From contig JANLHA010000084.1 in the NCBI GenBank assembly GCA_024653845.1, positions 1-5,419 of the forward strand: a stretch of DNA of 5,419 nucleotides. Reading direction: 5' to 3'. The notes under the pieces were generated by a model, which searched no databases, was not told where the DNA came from, and worked only from the letters and a program-made list of their open reading frames with translations. The DNA comes from Candidatus Omnitrophota bacterium. GTDB lineage: Bacteria; Omnitrophota; Gorgyraeia; Zapsychrales; JANLHA01. Shown in pieces: positions 1 to 5,200 of the stretch (position 1 is the first letter of the stretch; every line of letters starts with the position of its first letter). A program made the position numbers and the translations under genes.

Positions 1-434
1 CTCTTGCCGCCTGTCTTTTTCAAAAGCTTGATGTCCGAAATCACCATCCCTTTATCCGCCCATTTCATCATGTCATAAATTGTCAGAGCTGCAGCGGAAA
101 CTGCCATCAACGCTTCCATTTCTACTCCTGTTCGACCCTGATAATTAACTTCGGCGATCACATGAACCGCATGGTTCTTTGGATCGACCTGAAAATCGAC
201 CTTCATTTTACTTAGCTCGAGAGGATGACACAAGGGGATGATTTGTGGTGTGGATTTGGCAGCCATGATTCCTGCAATTCGAGCCGTTTCCAGAACATTT
301 CCCTTGGGAGAACCTTCGCCCATCAAAATCTTAAACGCGTCTTTATTCAAGAATATCGTCGAGGATGCGACCGCAGTCCTTTTCGAAACATTCTTTTCAC
401 TGATATCCACCATTCCTTTATAATTCTTATTCAC
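1..434 (-). CDS. moaC: Cyclic pyranopterin monophosphate synthase MoaC (3' end cut by window edge)
   Basis: MoaC makes cyclic pyranopterin monophosphate from the 3',8-cyclo-GTP intermediate produced by MoaA, an early step of molybdenum cofactor synthesis in the cytoplasm. The translation gives 144 complete codons before the window ends. Visible family motifs are GNVLETARIAGI (residues 45-56), IPLCHPLELSK (66-76), GRTGVEMEAL (100-109) and LTIYDMMKWADKGM (117-130), ending in the typical KKTGGK run. H70, D121 and K124 match E. coli His77, Asp128 and Lys131, so an active enzyme is expected. About ten residues are missing, judging from the 161-aa E. coli protein. The start is GTG at 434: AGAGGTG (440-446) lies 5 nt upstream, and the frame just upstream has no other start. 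ATG at 413 is a poorer alternative that would trim a short N-terminal stretch. It lies 12 nt after the stop of the release-factor-like gene, so it is probably translated from the same mRNA. Confidence 0.95.
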   Translation of the reverse strand, partial: MNKNYKGMVDISEKNVSKRTAVASSTIFLNKDAFKILMGEGSPKGNVLETARIAGIMAAKSTPQIIPLCHPLELSKMKVDFQVDPKNHAVHVIAEVNYQGRTGVEMEALMAVSAAALTIYDMMKWADKGMVISDIKLLKKTGGK

Positions 435-439
435 CTTTT

Positions 440-446
440 CACCTCT
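440..446 (-). promoter_or_regulatory. Ribosome binding site of moaC
   Basis: On the minus strand AGAGGTG is followed by a 5-nt spacer and the GTG at 434. It begins directly after the TAA stop (447-449) of the preceding gene, so termination there places ribosomes at the moaC start. This supports translational coupling and decides for the GTG over the internal ATG at 413. Confidence 0.75.
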
Positions 447-839
447 TTAGTCATCTTGGACTTTCTTGCGCTGTTGTTTTTTCTCGGAATGCTTTTTCTT
501 CTTTTGTAACATGATCTCTTTGGACTTCTCAGATCGTCGGTAATTTTGTCGTTTCTTCTTTTCTCTCTGCGCAATTTTAGCTCTCTCGATTTTCCGCCGT
601 TGCTCAACAATCTTTTCTAAAAGGAGCTGACGCGCAAAAAGACGATTCATCGCCTGAGAACGCTCCTGCTGACATTTGACCATGAGCCCCGTGGGCCGAT
701 GAGTCAATTGCACGCAGGTTGCCACTTTATTGACATTCTGTCCACCTTGCCCCATCGAACGGATGAAACGTTCATCGATGTCTTCTTCAAAAATTTGCGC
801 CCGTCGCATGCGTTCTTCTAAACTTTTAAAATTTTTCAT
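447..839 (-). CDS. Small GGQ (RF-1 domain) peptide chain release factor-like protein
   Basis: A 130-residue protein holding only the catalytic RF-1 domain of class I release factors, without the stop-codon-recognition domain. The core is IRSMGQGGQNVNKVATCV (residues 26-43), with the GGQ that enters the peptidyl-transferase centre at 32-34. LTHRPTGLMVKC and QERSQAMNR follow. The section after the GGQ lacks the longer insertion of E. coli ArfB/YaeJ and resembles RF1/RF2 and the mitochondrial rescue factor mtRF-R (C12orf65). From about residue 84 the tail is overwhelmingly Lys/Arg/Gln, as in ArfB-type proteins whose basic tail enters the mRNA channel. The likely role is hydrolysis of peptidyl-tRNA on stalled ribosomes; this is inferred from the family. 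Start choice: ATG at 839 lies 7 nt after the prmA stop and fits the length of the domain. A GTG at 887 would add 16 residues overlapping prmA, with no conserved motif in them. Neither has a clear ribosome binding site. Confidence 0.87.
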   Translation of the reverse strand: MKNFKSLEERMRRAQIFEEDIDERFIRSMGQGGQNVNKVATCVQLTHRPTGLMVKCQQERSQAMNRLFARQLLLEKIVEQRRKIERAKIAQREKKKRQNYRRSEKSKEIMLQKKKKHSEKKQQRKKVQDD

Positions 840-846
840 ATGAAGA

Positions 847-1725
847 TTAGGACGTCTTCTTATACAGCAAAGCCGCCCATTTTTCACCTTTTTTTATTTT
901 GAGACAGCGTAAGGATTTTTCCTTAAAAGTCTCTTTGACCTTCTTCAAATTCTTCAAAGAAATCCCTGAAATGGCCAGATGCCCGCCCCGATTGACCCGA
1001 CTCAACAATTTTTCGTTTAATAAAATCAATGTTTCCGAAAGCAAATTGGCCGCCACAAAATCATATGTCTCTCGATTCTTGAGTTTCCCGAAATCCACTA
1101 TTCCTATACGACGAAATTTTAAACGATTCCGCTGGAGATTTTCTTTTGCAACCTTCACCGTCATCGCATCCAAATCCAGCGCATCTACCGACCGCGCACC
1201 GCACTTATAAGCCACAATGGACAAGATTCCAGTCCCTGTCCCCACGTCGAGAAAGTCAATAAATTGACCCTCTGACTGTTCAATGAATTCTGACATGAAA
1301 CGCGTGGTTTCATGCAAACCTGTCCCAAACGCAAACGCCGTATCAATGATGATGGGTTCTCTCTTTTTTCGCCGATATTCTTTAACCCGCCAAGCTGGAA
1401 CAACATCAAATTTCTCTGTCAAACGAAAGGGACGAACACTTTCTTTCCATTTTTCCTGCCAATCCTCTTTTTTCAAATGTTTCAATTGAACTTTAACGTT
1501 CTTCAAATTCTTAAGAAGGATCTGCCGATGAATCCTTTCCGCCGCCAAACGTGAACAAAAATACGTGGCTACGCAAACCTTGCCACCATCCTGCAATTCC
1601 ATAATCTGGCTTGATGCCACGCCTTCATCTTCTAGGATTTTTCTTAAAAGGATCTCACATCCCGTTCTTATATTTTGAGCGGAGATAAAAAGAGAAAGTT
1701 CCAACAAGTGATCGTTTGAAGGCAC
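847..1725 (-). CDS. prmA: Ribosomal protein L11 methyltransferase PrmA
   Basis: PrmA is the S-adenosylmethionine-dependent enzyme that methylates amino groups of ribosomal protein L11. At 292 aa it matches the E. coli protein (293 aa) in length. Visible in order are the N-terminal substrate-recognition region (1-85), the linker signature DWQEKWKE (88-95), the PrmA hallmark FAFGTGLHETT (131-141), SAM-binding motif I LDVGTGTGILSI (159-170), the acidic motif ALDLD (182-186), ANLLSE (226-231), SGI (253-255) and the final EKWAALLYKK. The hallmark is usually GTGTHPTT; here Thr and Pro are replaced (GTGLHETT), a modest variation. The start is GTG at 1725. The frame upstream closes at a stop with no other start, and the ribosome binding site is weak. 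It follows csp by 48 bp with no clear terminator between them, and the next gene starts beside its stop. Confidence 0.96.
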   Translation of the reverse strand: MPSNDHLLELSLFISAQNIRTGCEILLRKILEDEGVASSQIMELQDGGKVCVATYFCSRLAAERIHRQILLKNLKNVKVQLKHLKKEDWQEKWKESVRPFRLTEKFDVVPAWRVKEYRRKKREPIIIDTAFAFGTGLHETTRFMSEFIEQSEGQFIDFLDVGTGTGILSIVAYKCGARSVDALDLDAMTVKVAKENLQRNRLKFRRIGIVDFGKLKNRETYDFVAANLLSETLILLNEKLLSRVNRGGHLAISGISLKNLKKVKETFKEKSLRCLKIKKGEKWAALLYKKTS

Positions 1726-1773
1726 GAATTGCTCACAGATTTAAAAACTGTAATGAGGAATCAAAGAGGGGAA

Positions 1774-1989
1774 TTATCCGCCATTGGCTTTAATTACATT
1801 TTTAGCCAGACGACCTTTTTCACCATCGACGACGTCCAACTCCACATCATCGCCAGCTGTCAGCGTTTTGTAGCCTTCGCCCTGGACTTCGGAATAATGG
1901 ACGAAGACATCTTTGCCATGATCTCCATCAGCAACAATAAAACCATACCCCTTTTGATTGTTGAACCATTTCACTTTTCCTTTAACCAT
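1774..1989 (-). CDS. Cold-shock domain protein, CspA family
   Basis: A 71-residue single cold-shock domain (five-stranded beta barrel) that binds single-stranded RNA and DNA. It opens with [18 protein letters not shown] and carries RNP1 KGYGFI (13-18) and RNP2 VFVHYS (28-33), with the aromatic residues W8, F9, Y15, F17, F29, H31 and Y32 in place. The conserved tail LxxGxxVxFxVxxGxKGxxAxNV is recognisable as [23 protein letters not shown]. Family members act as RNA chaperones and transcription antiterminators; whether this one is cold-induced cannot be read from the sequence. The ATG at 1989 is chosen because AGGAGGT (1996-2002) lies 6 nt upstream and the protein then begins exactly like its family. 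The frame stays open upstream to TTG 2034 and ATG 2028, but those lack a ribosome binding site. An unusually long leader precedes it. Confidence 0.97.
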   Translation of the reverse strand: MVKGKVKWFNNQKGYGFIVADGDHGKDVFVHYSEVQGEGYKTLTAGDDVELDVVDGEKGRLAKNVIKANGG

Positions 1990-1995
1990 GCGGTG

Positions 1996-2002
1996 ACCTC
2001 CT
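1996..2002 (-). promoter_or_regulatory. Strong ribosome binding site of csp
   Basis: AGGAGGT on the minus strand (within AAAGAGGAGGTCACC) lies 6 nt before the ATG at 1989. It is the best Shine-Dalgarno match in the window and fixes the start of the cold-shock gene. Confidence 0.92.
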
Positions 2003-2032
2003 CTTTGACCATTCCACTTCTTTGTCATTAAC

Positions 2033-2072
2033 AATGAAGCTTTCTCTATTCAAACTTTGATAATGCTTCATT
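2033..2072 (-). repeat. 8-bp inverted repeat in the csp leader
   Basis: AATGAAGC (2033-2040) and GCTTCATT (2065-2072) are perfect reverse complements separated by 24 nt. They could form a stem in the csp mRNA leader about 45 nt before the start codon, or be a protein binding site. The enclosed loop itself contains TCAAA-C-TTTGA. Chance occurrence in AT-rich DNA is possible. No U-run follows, so it is not a terminator. Confidence 0.4.
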
Positions 2073-2118
2073 CCCCGAGAATAATTATTTAAAAAATATA
2101 AATTTATCCGAGGGCAAT
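2073..2118 (-). other. AT-rich stretch upstream of csp, no firm promoter seen
   Basis: Minus-strand sequence between the second terminator and the csp leader hairpin, dominated by runs of A and T. TTGCCC just after the terminator U-run could be a -35 element, but no -10 lies at 16-18 bp; the nearest candidate, TTAAAT, is 19 bp away. A separate csp promoter therefore cannot be asserted. Together with the neighbouring elements this accounts for the 305-base gap (1990-2294) between protein genes. Confidence 0.3.
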
Positions 2119-2148
2119 AAAAAAACCGCTAGGAGAAAACCTAACGGT
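2119..2148 (-). terminator. Intrinsic terminator of the short transcription unit
   Basis: On the minus strand a 9-bp stem (arms 2140-2148 and 2125-2133) contains ACCGTTAGG and CCTAGCGGT with one G-U pair, closes a 6-nt loop, and runs straight into seven U (2119-2125). Read from the plus strand there is a C/A mismatch and no T-run, so it acts leftwards. It lies about 70 nt downstream of a strong promoter and about 130 nt before the csp start. Confidence 0.88.
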
Positions 2149-2190
2149 CATCCGTGACATGGTCGAAGAATGCGTGCGATCCTGCATAGC
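2119..2190 (-). ncRNA. Candidate ~72-nt small RNA or attenuated csp leader
   Basis: The predicted transcript starts at G2190, 7 nt after the -10 hexamer, and ends in the U-run of the terminator at 2119. Besides the terminator hairpin, the RNA can form a small hairpin GTCA-CGGA-TGAC (2147-2158) whose 3' arm overlaps the base of the terminator stem by two bases, so the two compete slightly. I recognise no known RNA family. It could be an independent sRNA, or the terminated form of a csp mRNA with a leader of about 200 nt. The existence of a transcript is inferred from promoter plus terminator only. Confidence 0.5.
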
Positions 2191-2196
2191 AAAAGT

Positions 2197-2226
2197 ATTA
2201 TAAGACGACTTTCGAGATTCTTTCAA
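2197..2226 (-). promoter_or_regulatory. Sigma70-type promoter (TTGAAA - 18 bp - TATAAT)
   Basis: On the minus strand TTGAAA (2221-2226; five of six consensus bases) is followed by an 18-bp spacer and a perfect TATAAT (2197-2202). It begins 12 bp after the U-run of the large gene's terminator, in non-coding DNA. It would drive the short transcript ending at 2119 and, by read-through, csp. Confidence 0.7.
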
Positions 2227-2238
2227 TACATTTTTCTT

Positions 2239-2274
2239 AAAAAAGAAACCCTGGGAAAATTTTCCTAGGGTTTC
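2239..2274 (-). terminator. Intrinsic terminator of the large repeat-protein gene
   Basis: A 30-nt palindrome (2245-2259 with 2260-2274, arms GAAACCCT-A-GGAAAA and TTTTCC-C-AGGGTTTC on the minus strand) has a single A/C mismatch. It is followed on the minus strand by six T (2239-2244). It starts 20 nt after the TAA of the large gene. The loop is formed by the central AAAATTTT. The plus strand has no T-run after it, so the direction is leftward. Confidence 0.82.
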
Positions 2275-2294
2275 AAAAAGTCAATTGAACGATT

Positions 2295-5200
2295 TTATCG
2301 AACCTGAGAAAGGCCTTCCGGCAATGATTGTTCTGCTGGAGCATTCGTCGACCCCATGATCAAGGGGATATCTTTGACCGTTGCCGGCATAATATTCAAA
2401 AGAACCGGAGCCAATCCATCAATCTGAATATTGTCCAAATCCTGCAATTGAACAGGAAGAATAAAACCTTTTCCGTCCCGCTTGATTTGAAGATCAATCA
2501 TCTTGGAACTCAAATCGATACCACCAAATTCTGCGAGCTGTCGTGTCACATTCGGGTGGTCAATCACCGCCGCGAGTTCAGAAGAAACTCCGCTTAGAGT
2601 ATTTGAGCTTTGAAGGTTGTCAGAAGATTGTAACCTCTCAAAGTCTTTAGAAAGGGCTACAACGCGAGTTGCCACTTCTCGAGTATCATTGAGATTCTGG
2701 ACTCCCAGTGCTTTTGCAAAACTCTGATCACCACGAGCCGCCGCCTGACTGACAGCTGTCGTTAAGACGTCAGCAAACTTACCGGACTTCATGCTTTTCA
2801 AGGCATTGAATTTCAAAACATCCCTCGCAGCATCTGAAGATTGGGCACGATCCGGAAGAGCAGACGCGACACGCTGTACAACTTCCGGGCGTTGCAATGC
2901 GGAAAAAAGCGCCCTTTGGCCAACGATTTGAATTGTTTCCGCCAAATCATTCGGCCTGCCTAATAGCGTCGGATCTCGACGGATAACTTCTTGGACATCC
3001 TGAATATCTTCTCTTAGAGCATCACGATCAGCATCATTTGCAAAAATATCCAACAACTTGATTTCATCAAGAGAAGCAACAGCCCGATGAACCTGGGCCA
3101 ATTGTTGAACATCTCGACGAGCAAAAGATTCGGTGATCCTTTCTTCGCTCGGACCCAAATCAGCCAAGTTGGATCGCAATGCTGGAATATTTGTCATCGC
3201 CTGAGCCAATTGTGGAGCGTGTTGAGCCACAAATCGACTGGCTTGTTCTGGATCGGCAAGCACACGGGCTCGGGCATCTGGTGCCAATTGATCCAATTGT
3301 GTTCTCACTTCGGGAAGCTGTCTCACACCCTGATCCAAAATTCTGCCTTGTTCAGTGGGAAGATTCTGATTTTGTCGTCGGAATGCAGCAACTTGAGTCT
3401 GGAGAGTTCCTGAATCTCGAGTCACCAAAGCGACATTGGCCTGAGCTTGCTCAATTTCAACCCGCTGAACCTGGGCGCGTTGTTGACCTAATTCAACAAA
3501 TGCAGATTGAACCTCTGGGCGTTGAAAAGCTACTCTCAAATCATTAGCTGGTGCTCCCACCGCTTCCCAAATGGATGTTGGATTTTCCAAAACTTGTTGT
3601 CGAGTCTCTGAAGGCAAATCTGCCACTGCGCGCTGGACTTGATCAACGGCCCTCGTCAAAGATTGTGAATCAGAAGCTGATAATCTCCCGCTCGCCTGTG
3701 CACGGCTGACCTGTGCTTGGACCACGGGGAGAGAAGTTGTCATTGCGCTTCGGATCGCTTGAACTTCTGCAGGCTCTTGAACATTCTCCGCCCGAGGTCT
3801 GGCCGCTAACGTCACGGGAGCGGCTCTCTCTATAAGCGCTGTACGAAACGGCTCGAAATCCAAAGCTCTTTGAAGATCCGGCCTGTCTGCAACAAATTTA
3901 TTCAAGGCATCAGGATTACGAAGCAATTCTGATTGTGCTGCCACAGCCGATTGCAATTGCCTCAATTGAGGAGCAACTTCTCTTTTCGCTTCAGGTGTCA
4001 TAGGGGCACTGTCTAATACCTCCTGTAACTGACTCACCGGAGCCGTTGCAGCAATTCGTTGAACATGAAATTGATCAATCGCTCTTGCATCTTCGGGCTG
4101 TGTGGCTCGAGGAGCTAATTGAGCTAAACTTCTTTCAAAGTTAGGCGAGTCTCTCAAAACTTCGGTCAACTCAGGAATCTCAGCAATCATCGCTCGAGCT
4201 TGTGCTGGGTTTGCTGCCAATTGATTGCGCGCAGCTGTGGGCAATGCTGCAACTTGACGCTGCAAGTCACTCATTCCTGCTTCCCATTTTCCTCGTTGAA
4301 CGGGATCTGCAAGTTCTGTCTCTACCAAGACATCTATGGCTCTTTGATCCGACGTGACTAACGCTATTCGGGATTGCTGATAATCGCGAGACAAATCTGC
4401 AGCCTGACCTCGATCCGTCGAGGCTCGAGCCAAACCCGCCCGAAGCGCCGGACTCTCCGAGATCGCTCGTTGAACTTCCGCAGCTTGCGACGTCATGGTG
4501 GTTCTCATTTTTTCAGGATTACTCACAACAGCACTTCTCTCTGCTACAGGCATCGATTGTAAACGATCAACCTGTGCTAAGAAATTTGGACTCAATTTCA
4601 CACCCGCTTGCCGAGCAACCGATTCTAAGACCGGCCGAGAAACACTCATCACCGCAGCTGTCGCTTGGGCTTGTTCATTCTGAGAACGATCGATTTGTGG
4701 CGCTTGAGCGGCACGAACATCCGCAATTCGACGATCCAGCCCTGGCACCTGTTGAACCATACGAACCACATCGTCGATAATGATCGCTTCATCGCCACCT
4801 AAAAATTGTCGACTCCGAGAAGGATCATTCATCATGCTCAAACGTTGCTCAGGATCTAGACCAGACACAGCATCCTGTAATCGCTGGACTCCGGTTTGAA
4901 TAGCTGCACGTTGCGCAGGCTGAAGTGGAGCAATTTCTCCTCGAGATTCTGCATTTGAAATTCGATCTTCCAGAACTGATAAAGGTGTGGTTAACAATGC
5001 ACTAGTCACTTGAGCGCGTTGAACTCCTCCTCCAACGGAAGACGAAGGAACAGAGCGCTGTGGCATGATCTCCACCAAGGCTTTGGCCAAATCACGGCCT
5101 CCTCTCAATTCTCGGGTCATGATGGGAGCGACTTCTTCCATCAGACGTAAAACTTCACGGGGATTTTCACGCAATTTAGGATCCGCAATAAATCGAGGAT

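Noticed and set aside
225..509. Plus-strand reading frame of 94 codons antisense to moaC
   Set aside because: It is the complementary strand of clearly conserved MoaC and release-factor coding sequence, has no ribosome binding site, and its product shows no motif.
899..1554. Several plus-strand frames of 68-103 codons across prmA
   Set aside because: They are antisense to PrmA motifs and their translations are low-complexity Phe/Ser/Arg mixtures typical of shadow frames.
1726..1773. Weak ACAG...CTGT pairing between csp and prmA as a terminator
   Set aside because: Only about four consecutive pairs with an A-rich interior and no following U-run; too weak to call.
1729..2031. Plus-strand 100-codon frame opposite csp
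   Set aside because: The opposite strand encodes an unmistakable cold-shock domain with a strong ribosome binding site, so this frame is a by-product.
1990..2034. N-terminal extension of the cold-shock protein by 15 residues (TTG at 2034 or ATG at 2028)
   Set aside because: The extension would encode the ribosome binding site itself, has no site of its own, and the family begins at MVKGKVKWF.
2104..2187. A 27-codon minus-strand frame (M-Q-D-R-T-H-S-S...) covering the putative small RNA
   Set aside because: It would start about 3 nt after the predicted transcript start with no ribosome binding site and reads straight through the terminator stem and U-run. A frame of this length is expected by chance.
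2239..2274. Long near-perfect palindrome considered as a mobile-element end or operator
   Set aside because: Its position 20 nt after a stop codon and the T-run on the same strand are explained fully by an intrinsic terminator; no matching second copy or transposase gene is present.
3087..3547. Two plus-strand frames of 108 and 122 codons inside the large gene
   Set aside because: The minus-strand frame is open for over 1,000 codons with a consistent repeat pattern. These antisense frames show no conserved motif and lie wholly within it.
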